Below, one piece after another: positions 1 to 6,272 of a stretch of 6,928 nucleotides of DNA. This stretch comes from an uncultured Corynebacterium sp. (GTDB taxonomy: Bacteria > Actinomycetota > Actinomycetes > Mycobacteriales > Mycobacteriaceae). The stretch lies in NCBI GenBank assembly GCA_945631445.1, contig CALZCR010000089.1, forward strand, positions 1-6,928. Reading direction: 5' to 3'. Numbering within the stretch: the first letter of the stretch is position 1; the number at the start of each line of letters is the position of its first letter. Under the pieces are notes generated by a model. It made no database searches. It saw only the letters and a list, made by a program, of their open reading frames with translations, and was not told where the DNA came from. Position numbers and translations under genes: made by a program.

Positions 1-1296
1 AACGGTCTGGTGGCGCTGGTGTTCTCAGCCTCCGGCCCGATTGCCGTCATCCTGGCCGCGGCCGCGGCCGGCAACCTCAGCCCGGACCAGACCTCCTCCT
101 GGATTCTCGGCGCCTTCCTCGGCAACGGCATCCTCACCCTGCTGCTGACGTACCTGTACCGCAGCCCCCAGGCCTACTTTTGGACCATTCCCGGCACCGT
201 CATCGTCGGCGACGCCCTGATGCACCTGAGCTTCGGCGAAGTCATCGGCGCGTACCTGGCCACGGGCGTGCTCGTCTTCCTGCTCGGATGGACGGGCTTG
301 ATAGGGCGCATCATGGCCTTGCTGCCGGCGACAATCGTGATGGCGATGGTCGCCGGCATCTTCCTGCGCTTCGGGCTCGACCTGATCACCGCCGCCGTCG
401 ACGACCCGCTGATCACGATCTCCATGATCGTGGTGTTCGTCGGTCTCACCGTCTTCCCGAAGATCGCGGCGGTCGCGCCACCGGTGGCGATCGCCGCGGT
501 CGTCGGCACGCTCATCGCGTTCGCCGCCGGCCGGGTCGACTCCGGGATCTTCGACGACGGCGTGGTCGCCGCCCCAGTGCTCACCACGCCGGAGTTTTCC
601 CTCGGCGCCATGATGGAGCTCGTCCTCCCGCTCGCGATCACCGTGGTCATCGTCCAGAACGGCCAGGGCGTGGCGGTGCTCTCCGCCGCCGGCCACAAGC
701 CCAGCGTCAACCTCGCCTCCGCGGCCAGCGGCCTGGTGTCGATTCCGATGGCGTTCATCGGCAACGTCACCACTTGCCTGACCGGCCCGACGAACGCCCT
801 GATCATTTCCGGGCCGAACAAGGAACGCCATTACACGGCCGCCATGGTCACCGCCGTCGGCGCCATCGTCGTCGGCTTGTTCGCCCCCGCCTTCGTCGGT
901 TTCATGTTGGCCATGCCCGCCTCCTTCATCGCCGCCCTGGCCGGCATCGCGATGCTCACCCCACTGAAGAACGCCTTCCTCGCCGGTTTCAAGGGGGCGT
1001 ACTCCACGGGCGCACTCGTGTGCTTCCTGGTCACCGTCTCTGAGCTGACGCTGCTGGGCATCACCGCACCGTTCTGGGGCATCGTCTTCGGTTGCCTCGT
1101 CGCCTGGCTGCTGGACCCGAAACCGCAGAAGGCGGCGCCGGTGACGGAAGAAAAGGACAAAGGCACCGTGGCCGACTCCGCCGAGAGGGCCGCGAACACT
1201 GAGGCTACGTCGACGAAGGCGCCGGAGGCCTCCACTTCCAGCCCCGCCGCTTCCGTTCCTTGCGAGCACGACGTCAGGTCCGGTGCACGACGCTGA
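1..1296 (+). CDS. benE: Benzoate transporter, BenE family (5' end cut off by window edge)
   Basis: Integral membrane protein of the BenE family, which imports benzoate, probably with protons. The reading frame is open from base 1 (visible residues begin NGLVALVFSASGP), so the true start lies upstream. The GTG at position 10 is an internal codon, not the start. The visible part has 431 residues and is mostly alternating hydrophobic segments up to about residue 373. Family-like features are an alanine-rich first helix followed by a Q-S/T-S-W turn, a QNGQGVAVLSAAGHKPSVN segment at about residues 219-237, and a CTGPTNALIISGP stretch at about 259-271. After the last helix (ending ...VAWLLDPKP) comes a polar tail of roughly 58 residues rich in A, S, T, E and K, likely disordered and cytoplasmic. 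In Corynebacterium glutamicum benE sits at the end of the ben genes (recalled), which fits its place here next to a pca operon. A BenE homologue with another aromatic-acid substrate cannot be excluded. Confidence 0.9.
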   Translation, partial: NGLVALVFSASGPIAVILAAAAAGNLSPDQTSSWILGAFLGNGILTLLLTYLYRSPQAYFWTIPGTVIVGDALMHLSFGEVIGAYLATGVLVFLLGWTGLIGRIMALLPATIVMAMVAGIFLRFGLDLITAAVDDPLITISMIVVFVGLTVFPKIAAVAPPVAIAAVVGTLIAFAAGRVDSGIFDDGVVAAPVLTTPEFSLGAMMELVLPLAITVVIVQNGQGVAVLSAAGHKPSVNLASAASGLVSIPMAFIGNVTTCLTGPTNALIISGPNKERHYTAAMVTAVGAIVVGLFAPAFVGFMLAMPASFIAALAGIAMLTPLKNAFLAGFKGAYSTGALVCFLVTVSELTLLGITAPFWGIVFGCLVAWLLDPKPQKAAPVTEEKDKGTVADSAERAANTEATSTKAPEASTSSPAASVPCEHDVRSGARR

Positions 1297-1314
1297 CTCT
1301 TTATGCCCCGCGCG

Positions 1315-1359
1315 CTCCCCTGGGCGGACGTGAACTGTGAACGGTTCCGCCCGGGGGAG
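1315..1359 (+). terminator. Hairpin after benE, probable terminator with weak T-run
   Basis: A 14-bp stem is formed by 1315-1328 (CTCCCCTGGGCGGA) and 1346-1359 (TCCGCCCGGGGGAG) with a single T-G wobble and a 17-nt loop. It begins 18 bases after the benE stop codon. The strand after the stem reads TCGCCGTTTCC, so only three consecutive T follow, some bases away. This is weaker than a textbook intrinsic terminator, but strong GC stems without a good U-tract are common in high-GC actinobacteria. The position directly after benE supports the assignment. The minus strand has no T-run after this stem. Confidence 0.6.
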
Positions 1360-1383
1360 TCGCCGTTTCCATGCCCGCCCACT

Positions 1384-1395
1384 ATGCGCGCGCAT
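1384..1395. repeat. 12-bp palindrome, with ten bases repeated in the terminator loop
   Basis: ATGCGCGCGCAT is a perfect alternating purine-pyrimidine palindrome between the two hairpins. Its first ten bases, ATGCGCGCGC, recur at 1457-1466 as the loop of the minus-strand terminator. No role can be read from the sequence; in such GC-rich DNA a short repeat of this kind may be chance. Confidence 0.4.
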
Positions 1396-1441
1396 CGCCG
1401 GCCCCGCGGCGCCAACGCCTGCGGAAGATTCCGTGCATGCA

Positions 1442-1479
1442 GAAAACCCCGTCACCATGCGCGCGCCTGGTGACGGGGT
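1442..1479 (-). terminator. Rho-independent terminator of the pca-pobA operon
   Basis: A perfect 11-bp stem pairs 1446-1456 (ACCCCGTCACC) with 1469-1479 (GGTGACGGGGT), with a 12-nt loop that is mostly alternating G and C. Read on the minus strand, the second arm runs straight into TTTTCT, giving a classic intrinsic terminator. It lies 47 bases beyond the TAA stop of the MFS transporter gene (1527-1529), the last gene of the minus-strand operon. On the plus strand the stem is followed by CGGACAGC, so it should act in one direction only. Confidence 0.88.
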
Positions 1480-1526
1480 CGGACAGCCGCGCGGGCGTTC
1501 CGCGCTGAGGCGACTGCGGCCAGCGG

Positions 1527-2855
1527 TTATTGCGGATGCGTCACGAGCATCTTCCTGGTCACCCGCAGCGGGCGGGTGACCGCGAAGAGCGCCGCGCCGA
1601 GGAAACCGACCGCGGCGTAGGCGAAGAAGCTCCACGGATGGGCCATGCCCAGCGACAGCAGCAACCCGCCCAACAAGGGGCCGGAGATCGCGCCGAGACG
1701 ACCCACGCCGGCCGCCCCGCCCATGGCGGTCGCCCGCAGGTACGACGGGTGGTTGGCGCCGACGAAACCGTAGACGAGGTTCTGCGAGGAGAACACGAAC
1801 ACGCCCGTCAAGAAGACGATCGCATACAGGGCCAGCAGCGGCAGCTTGATGGCCATCAACGCCAGGAACACGCCGGAGAGCACGAACCACAGGATCCCGG
1901 TGGAGCGTGGGTTGGTCTTGTCGGAGATCTGGCCGGCGATGATCAGGCCGACGACGGCGCCGACGTTGAGCACCAGCAAGAAGCCCAGGGAGTTGCCCAT
2001 GTCGTAGTCGGCCTCGCGCATGATCTGCGGCAACCAGGTGTTCAACCCGTAGACCAGCAGCAGCCCCATGAACGAGGTCAACCAGATGAAGATCGTGTTG
2101 CGGCGGTACCGCGGGGTCAGCAGGGAGGCGAAGCCCTTCGCGTCCTCCTTCTCGGCGGCGTCGATCTCGTCGTTGAGTTCGATGCCGTATTCCGCGGCCA
2201 CCCGCTCGGCTTCCTCGTCCTTGCCCTTGGACTGCAGAAACTGCGGGGATTCCGGCAGCTTCCAGATCATGATCGGGGTGACCGCGATGCCGGCCAGCGC
2301 GCCGACGACGAACAGCGACTGCCAGCCGAAGTCGGCGAGCATGACGATGCCCAGCAGCGCGGTGAGCACGGCGCCGACGTGGTAGCCGGTGGTGGTGAAC
2401 GTCGCCGAGGACCCGGCCTTGGCGCGGCCGCGGAATTCGGTCACCATGGAAATCGCCGTCGGCATGCAGCCACCCAGGCCGACGCCGGCGAGGAAGCGCA
2501 GCAGGATGAACAACCAGAGCTGGTCCACGAACCCCAGAAACAGCGTGAGCACGGAGAACGAGAACACGGAACCGATGATCACCCAGCGTCGGCCCACCGC
2601 GTCGGTGAGCCGGCCGATGGCCAGGGCCCCGAGCATCATGCCAAACAGCCCCGCCGTGGAGATTTGGGTGCCCTCCCCGGCGGTGAGCTGCAGCTGCGGG
2701 TCTTCCATCATGGCGGGCAGCACGACGCCGAGCACCACCATGTCGAAGCCGTCGAGGAGCACGGCGACCCAACACAGCACGACGGCGATCATCGGCGACT
2801 TACGCGCGACGGCCGCGCCGGCACCGCGGTCAGCGGCGGTGGTAAGAGAGCTCAC
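1527..2855 (-). CDS. pcaK: MFS aromatic acid:H+ symporter, probably for 4-hydroxybenzoate/protocatechuate (PcaK-like)
   Basis: A 442-residue inner-membrane transporter of the major facilitator superfamily, with about 12 hydrophobic segments in two halves and a charged central loop at about residues 205-250. Family marks of aromatic acid:H+ symporters (AAHS) are LLDGFD at 33-38 in the first helix, the loop 2-3 motif GRLTDAVGRR at 81-90, RFLAGVGLGGCMPTAIS at 120-136, PESP at 201-204 and GLNTWLP at 270-276. In the first loop motif the usual R/K after the Asp is Ala86. The start is a GTG at 2855, five bases after the pobA stop, with GAGGTG at 2864-2869 as ribosome binding site. The gene is last in the operon, directly after pobA, which points to 4-hydroxybenzoate or protocatechuate as substrate. 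The benzoate transporter BenK belongs to the same family and is the main alternative, since benE lies just across the terminators. The family call is firm; the substrate is inference. Confidence 0.85.
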   Translation of the reverse strand: MSSLTTAADRGAGAAVARKSPMIAVVLCWVAVLLDGFDMVVLGVVLPAMMEDPQLQLTAGEGTQISTAGLFGMMLGALAIGRLTDAVGRRWVIIGSVFSFSVLTLFLGFVDQLWLFILLRFLAGVGLGGCMPTAISMVTEFRGRAKAGSSATFTTTGYHVGAVLTALLGIVMLADFGWQSLFVVGALAGIAVTPIMIWKLPESPQFLQSKGKDEEAERVAAEYGIELNDEIDAAEKEDAKGFASLLTPRYRRNTIFIWLTSFMGLLLVYGLNTWLPQIMREADYDMGNSLGFLLVLNVGAVVGLIIAGQISDKTNPRSTGILWFVLSGVFLALMAIKLPLLALYAIVFLTGVFVFSSQNLVYGFVGANHPSYLRATAMGGAAGVGRLGAISGPLLGGLLLSLGMAHPWSFFAYAAVGFLGAALFAVTRPLRVTRKMLVTHPQ

Positions 2856-2860
2856 GGGCG

Positions 2861-4051
2861 CTACACCTCGAACTTCGGCAGATCGATCCCGACGTACTGC
2901 TCCGCCTGGTAGCGGCGACCGGCCTCGGAGGAGATCATGGCCTCCAGCTCGGCGAGGCGGCGACGGTGCTGGAAGTAGCCCTGCTCCGGGACGGAGTGCA
3001 GCATGGAGCTCATCCAGTAGGAGAAGTGCTGGGCCCGCCAGATGCGCGGCACCGCGATCGCGGAGTAATTGTCCAGCAGGTCGTTGTCGCCGCGTTTGAT
3101 CGCACGCACCAGGCCCGGCGCGAGGACGGAGACGTCCGCGACGGCCAGGTTCAGGCCCTTGGCGCCGGTCGGCGGCACCGTGTGGGCGGCGTCGCCGGCC
3201 AGGAACAGGCGACCGCGCTGCATCGGGTCAGTGACCGCCGAGCGGAACTTCAGGACGGACTTGTCGAAGATTTCGCCTTCCTGCACGGTCAGGCCTTCGC
3301 CGTCGACGCGCTTATGCAGCTGCTCCCAGATGCGTTCGTCGGACCACTGGTCGACGGTGTCGTTCGGGTCGCACTGCAGGTAGTAGCGCTGGACGTCTTT
3401 GGAGCGGGTGGAGATCAGCGCGAAGCCCTCTTCGTGGGTGGCGTAGATCAGTTCTTTTTGGGTCTGCGGTCCGTTGACCAGGATGCCGAACCAGGCGTAG
3501 GGGTATTCGTGGCGGGAGCGCACGGCGCCGTCCTGTTCCAGAATCGGGCCGCGGTAGGGCGACTTGGAGCCGTCGGCGGCGACGACGTAGTCGGCGGTCA
3601 GCTGCTCGTGGCGGCCGTCGGCGGTGGTGTAGTCGATGACCACCTTGTCGCCGTCGTAGCCGTCGGCGTCGTCGACCTGCGTCTCGAAGAGGATGGTGCC
3701 GCCGTCGGCGAGGCGCTTGGCGATGAAGTCCGTGAGGTATTCGTGCTGCGCCCAGACCGCCATTTGGTGGCCGGTCAGTTCTTTGAGGTCGATGCGGGTG
3801 CGGGCGCCGTTGATCGAGATGTCGATCGCGTCGTCGATGTCGGCGTGGGCGTCCATGCGCTCGGAGACGCCGGTCTGGCGCATCATGTTGATGACGCCCT
3901 GCTCGAGCACGCCGGCGCGGACGGTTTCTTCGACGTCCTGCCGGGAGCGGGATTCGAAGATGACGGATTCGACGCCGTGCTGGTGCAGCAGGTGCGACAG
4001 GGTCAGGCCGGCCGGGCCTGCGCCGATGATGGCGACGGGGGTGTGGGTCAT
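2861..4051 (-). CDS. pobA: 4-Hydroxybenzoate 3-monooxygenase (p-hydroxybenzoate hydroxylase)
   Basis: FAD-dependent cytoplasmic hydroxylase that converts 4-hydroxybenzoate, NAD(P)H and O2 to protocatechuate, feeding the ring-cleavage enzymes of the same operon. It has 396 residues, against about 394 in Pseudomonas PobA. The FAD-binding GAGPAG is at 10-15, RAGVLEQG at 45-52 (R45 matches R44), the DG motif at 160-161 and GDAAH at 286-290. Residues aligned with the Pseudomonas active site are present: Y203 (Y201), S214 (S212), R216 (R214), R222 (R220), Y224 (Y222), P294-T295 in PPTGAKGLN, and Y386 (Y385). In the NADPH-binding loop the positions of Tyr38 and Arg42 are D39 and T43, as I recall for the C. 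glutamicum enzyme. The ATG at 4051 is chosen because MTHTPVAIIGAGPAG starts like the family and AGGAGA lies 10 bases upstream. The open frame continues to 4534, but that part is pcaC in another frame. The gap to pcaC is 5 bp. Confidence 0.96.
   Translation of the reverse strand: MTHTPVAIIGAGPAGLTLSHLLHQHGVESVIFESRSRQDVEETVRAGVLEQGVINMMRQTGVSERMDAHADIDDAIDISINGARTRIDLKELTGHQMAVWAQHEYLTDFIAKRLADGGTILFETQVDDADGYDGDKVVIDYTTADGRHEQLTADYVVAADGSKSPYRGPILEQDGAVRSRHEYPYAWFGILVNGPQTQKELIYATHEEGFALISTRSKDVQRYYLQCDPNDTVDQWSDERIWEQLHKRVDGEGLTVQEGEIFDKSVLKFRSAVTDPMQRGRLFLAGDAAHTVPPTGAKGLNLAVADVSVLAPGLVRAIKRGDNDLLDNYSAIAVPRIWRAQHFSYWMSSMLHSVPEQGYFQHRRRLAELEAMISSEAGRRYQAEQYVGIDLPKFEV
2864..2869 (-). promoter_or_regulatory. 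Ribosome binding site of the MFS transporter gene, inside the end of pobA
   Basis: GAGGTG on the minus strand, 8 bases before the GTG at 2855. It is formed by the last two sense codons of pobA (Glu-Val) just before its TAG stop, and supports the GTG as start codon. Confidence 0.65.
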
Positions 4052-4056
4052 GGCTC

Positions 4057-4470
4057 TCACTTCTCCTGGGTGTCGTTGTGTTCTGCCACGGCGGCGTCGA
4101 GCAGTTTGAAGCCGTGGTTGGAGTTGGGCACGCCCGCGTAAACGGCGGTGTGCAGCAGCACTTCGCCGATGGTCTCGGCGTCGACGCCGGCGCGCAGGGC
4201 CGCCTTGATGTGCATGTCCAGCTCGCCGTCGTTGCCGACGGCGGTGAGGATCGCGATGGTCAGCAGGCGCCGCTGGGTGTGGTCCAATGCGTCGCGGTTC
4301 CAGATGTCGCCCCAGGCGGTGCGGGTGATGAAGTCCTGGAATTTCTCGGTGACGGGGCTTTGGTTGGCGATCGCTCGGTCCACGTGGGCGTCGCCCAGGA
4401 CCGCGCGGCGGTTGGCCATGCCGACCTCGTGGGCGGCGGTGCGTCCGGCGTCGTACTCGGGGGTGGTCAT
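4057..4470 (-). CDS. pcaC: 4-Carboxymuconolactone decarboxylase
   Basis: Small cytoplasmic enzyme of the carboxymuconolactone decarboxylase family. It removes CO2 from 4-carboxymuconolactone to give 3-oxoadipate enol-lactone, where the protocatechuate and catechol branches meet. It has 137 residues, close to the roughly 130 of stand-alone PcaC. Family landmarks are RRAVLGDAHVDRA at 21-33, FITRTAWGDIWNRD at 47-60 and the conserved C-terminal stretch EVLLHTAVYAGVPNSNHGF at 103-121. Many actinobacteria carry PcaC fused to PcaD as PcaL; here it ends after the decarboxylase domain and pobA follows, with no hydrolase part. The ATG overlaps the pcaB stop as ATGA, and GAAAGGACC sits about 10 bases upstream, so translation is probably coupled and also has its own ribosome binding site. 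Confidence 0.95.
   Translation of the reverse strand: MTTPEYDAGRTAAHEVGMANRRAVLGDAHVDRAIANQSPVTEKFQDFITRTAWGDIWNRDALDHTQRRLLTIAILTAVGNDGELDMHIKAALRAGVDAETIGEVLLHTAVYAGVPNSNHGFKLLDAAVAEHNDTQEK
4062..4067 (-). promoter_or_regulatory. Ribosome binding site of pobA, inside the end of pcaC
   Basis: AGGAGA on the minus strand, 10 bases before the ATG at 4051, read from the last codons of pcaC (Gln-Glu-Lys). It decides the pobA start against the longer open frame that runs upstream through pcaC. Confidence 0.75.
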
Positions 4471-5636
4471 AGGTCTGCGGTCCTTTCGAGGATGTCGTCG
4501 ACCAGGGCGGCGGCGTGGCCGACGTCCGGGTCATCGGGGAGTTTGGCGGCCATGGCGTCGGCGTCGACGATCAGGCCGGCCAGGCTGGTGTGGATGCGGG
4601 CGACCGCGCTGTCGGTGGCCGCGATCAGTTCCCGCATGGTCTGCCATTCGGCGTGCCAGCTGCCGGTGCCGCGCTGCAGTCGGCAGTCGAGGGCGTCGAG
4701 CATGGTGGCGGCCAGGGCCGGGGTGCGGCGGGCGTAGCCGTCGCAGGCGATCGCCGCCGCCGGGTTGGCTTTGTGCGGCATCGAGGAGGAGCCTCCCGGG
4801 GCGCCTTCGCGTACTTCGCCGACCTCGGTGGCGGAGTAGAAGATGACGTCGCCGGCGATTTTGCGGGCCGCGCCGGCCAGGCGGGCGGCGGCTGCGGCGA
4901 CGGCGACCAGGGGCTGCCGGTCGGAGTGCCAGGCCAACGGCCAGGTCTCCAGTTCCAGCAGCTCCGCGAGCCGGTCGTGGATGCGCAGTCCGTGCGGGTG
5001 GGTGGCGGCCAGGGTGCCGGTGGCGCCGGCGTATTGCAGGGGCAGGGCCTCGATCGCATCCTCGAGGGCGGCCCGGGCGGCACTGCCGATCTGCAGCCAG
5101 GTGGCCGCGACCAGCCCGAAGGTGGTGGGCAGCGCCTGCTGGCCCAGGGTGCGGCCCATAATCGGGGTGGCGCGGTGGGTGACCGCCATCATGCGCAGGA
5201 TGCGCTCGATGTCGGTGGTCCGTGACAGGGTGTGGGCCGCGGCGCGTCGGAGGCACAGCACCATCGCGGTGTCGACGGCGTCTTGGCTGGTGGCCCCGAG
5301 GTGGATGCCCGCGGGGGTGAGCCCTTGGTCTTCGGCCTGCTGTTTCAGCTGCGCCACGATGGGGATCGCCGGGTTAGCCCCGGCGGCGGAGGCCGCCGAG
5401 ATCGCGTCGAGGTCGAGCTCGCAGGCGTCGATGACGGAGACGGCGGCGTCGCGGGCGTCGGCGTCGAGGACGGAGACGTCCGCGGCGGCGGTGGCCAAGG
5501 CGCGTTCGAATTCCAAGATGGCGTCGAGCCAGGCGGCGTCCGAGACCCGGGTCGCGGCGGCGGGGACGGCCTCGCCGTGGGCGGCGCGGTCGCTGTAGGT
5601 GTTGCGGGAGAGGTTGCTGGTGTCCATGGGGATCAC
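4467..5636 (-). CDS. pcaB: 3-Carboxy-cis,cis-muconate cycloisomerase
   Basis: Member of the fumarate lyase (class II)/aspartase superfamily that lactonises 3-carboxy-cis,cis-muconate to 4-carboxymuconolactone, probably as a cytoplasmic tetramer. The three conserved superfamily segments are visible: IHLGATSQDAVDTA at 111-124, GRTLGQQALPTTFG at 161-174, and the signature GGSSSMPHKANP at 281-292, which satisfies G-S-x2-M-x2-K-x-N. RGTGSWHAEWQ at 322-332 is also typical. With 389 residues it is clearly shorter than Pseudomonas PcaB (about 450); only 97 residues follow the signature, so the C-terminal region is reduced. The listed start is the GTG at 5636, which overlaps the pcaG stop by 4 bases (GTGA). 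An ATG at 5627 would give 386 residues. Neither has a visible Shine-Dalgarno, so coupling to pcaG translation is likely and the exact start is open. Confidence 0.93.
   Translation of the reverse strand: MIPMDTSNLSRNTYSDRAAHGEAVPAAATRVSDAAWLDAILEFERALATAAADVSVLDADARDAAVSVIDACELDLDAISAASAAGANPAIPIVAQLKQQAEDQGLTPAGIHLGATSQDAVDTAMVLCLRRAAAHTLSRTTDIERILRMMAVTHRATPIMGRTLGQQALPTTFGLVAATWLQIGSAARAALEDAIEALPLQYAGATGTLAATHPHGLRIHDRLAELLELETWPLAWHSDRQPLVAVAAAAARLAGAARKIAGDVIFYSATEVGEVREGAPGGSSSMPHKANPAAAIACDGYARRTPALAATMLDALDCRLQRGTGSWHAEWQTMRELIAATDSAVARIHTSLAGLIVDADAMAAKLPDDPDVGHAAALVDDILERTADL
4481..4486 (-). promoter_or_regulatory. Ribosome binding site of pcaC, inside the end of pcaB
   Basis: AAAGGA on the minus strand, 10 bases before the ATG at 4470 and encoded within the last codons of pcaB. 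The nine bases GAAAGGACC are identical to those before pcaG. Confidence 0.7.
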
Positions 5637-6259
5637 ACCCGGAAAAACGGCGTTTCGACGTCCGGGTCGTCGTGCTGGACGTGGATGGTCAGGTGGTAAC
5701 CCCGCTCGGTCTGCTCGGCGATCAACGCCTCGCGGCGCTGCTCTCCCACGGCGGCGAGCACCGGGTCGGCGGCGTTGGCGTCGGTGTTGTCCGGGAAGTA
5801 CAGGCGGGTGAACAGTCGCTCGAGCATGCCGCGGGCGAAGACCCCGACGTTCAGGTGCGGGGCCTGGCCGTCGAAGGCGCCGGGCAGCAGGGTGGTGAAG
5901 GTGGCGGTGCCGGTCTCGTCGGCCATGGCGCGGCCGAGCCCGCGGAAGCCGTCGACGGTGGCGGCGGAGCCGGTGCGCGGGTCGTTGGGGGCGTTGAAGG
6001 TGCCGTCGGGGCGGGTCTGCCAGATTTCGACCATGGCGTCGGCGATGGGCTCGCCGTCGCCGTCCAAGACGGTGAAGGAGATCTCGCAGGCGTCGCCGTC
6101 CTGTGCGGTGGCCACCTTCTCCGAGCCTGCCAGCGTCAGGCCGATGTGGACGTAGGGGCCGACGGTCTGCGAGGGGGTGATGCCGGCGGTGGTTTCATCC
6201 TGGTCGGTGATGGTGGAGACGGGGTAGCGGAACTCACCCGTTTTACCGGTGTCGATCAT
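5633..6259 (-). CDS. pcaG: Protocatechuate 3,4-dioxygenase, alpha subunit
   Basis: Alpha subunit of the non-haem Fe(III) intradiol dioxygenase that opens protocatechuate to 3-carboxy-cis,cis-muconate. The active site lies at the alpha-beta interface and the iron is bound by the beta subunit (PcaH), encoded just upstream. It has 208 residues, with TPSQTVGPYVHIGL at 28-41, a degenerate intradiol signature at 60-88 (Phe62 at the usual Gly, then G69, VEI at 77-79 and G86), APHLNVGVFARGML at 133-146 and TRLYFPD at 151-157. APHLNV replaces the RPAHIHF of the beta subunit, as expected for an alpha chain without iron ligands. About 27 residues precede the TPSQT motif, more than in Pseudomonas PcaG as recalled. 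The ATG at 6259 is supported by AAAGGA seven bases upstream. The gap to pcaH is 34 bp, and the stop overlaps the pcaB start. Confidence 0.95.
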   Translation of the reverse strand: MIDTGKTGEFRYPVSTITDQDETTAGITPSQTVGPYVHIGLTLAGSEKVATAQDGDACEISFTVLDGDGEPIADAMVEIWQTRPDGTFNAPNDPRTGSAATVDGFRGLGRAMADETGTATFTTLLPGAFDGQAPHLNVGVFARGMLERLFTRLYFPDNTDANAADPVLAAVGEQRREALIAEQTERGYHLTIHVQHDDPDVETPFFRV

Positions 6260-6266
6260 GGTGGGG

Positions 6267-6272
6267 TCCTTT
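6267..6272 (-). promoter_or_regulatory. Ribosome binding site of pcaG
   Basis: AAAGGA on the minus strand, 7 bases before the ATG at 6259, within the 34-bp pcaH-pcaG gap. It fixes the start of pcaG and so the longer N-terminus. The bases CTTTC and GAAAG around it (6269-6273 and 6278-6282) could form a 5-bp hairpin covering most of the site. Confidence 0.75.

Noticed and set aside
10..1296. benE starting at the GTG at position 10
   Set aside because: The codon lies within a hydrophobic helix, the frame is open to base 1 and no ribosome binding site can be seen; the gene is truncated by the window edge.
1337..1579. Possible 80-residue plus-strand gene in the intergenic region
   Set aside because: It runs through both hairpins and into the end of the transporter gene, has no ribosome binding site that I can see and no familiar sequence.
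25..2775. A 916-codon open frame on the minus strand running across benE and the transporter gene
   Set aside because: It is antisense to benE and in another frame of the MFS gene. Its product is an Arg/Gly/His-rich string with no family resemblance, as expected from the third-position GC bias of real genes.
1530..2912. A 460-codon plus-strand open frame opposite the transporter gene
   Set aside because: Composition is dominated by Gly, Glu, His, Gln and Arg with no recognisable domain. It is a shadow of the minus-strand gene.
2966..4141. A 391-codon plus-strand open frame opposite pobA
   Set aside because: Val/Gly/Asp-rich shadow translation; the minus strand carries clear PobA motifs over the same bases.
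4052..4534. Upstream extension of the pobA frame, giving a 557-residue protein
   Set aside because: This part overlaps pcaC in another frame and encodes Arg/Pro-rich noise. The family start MTHTPVAIIGAGPAG with its own ribosome binding site is at 4051.
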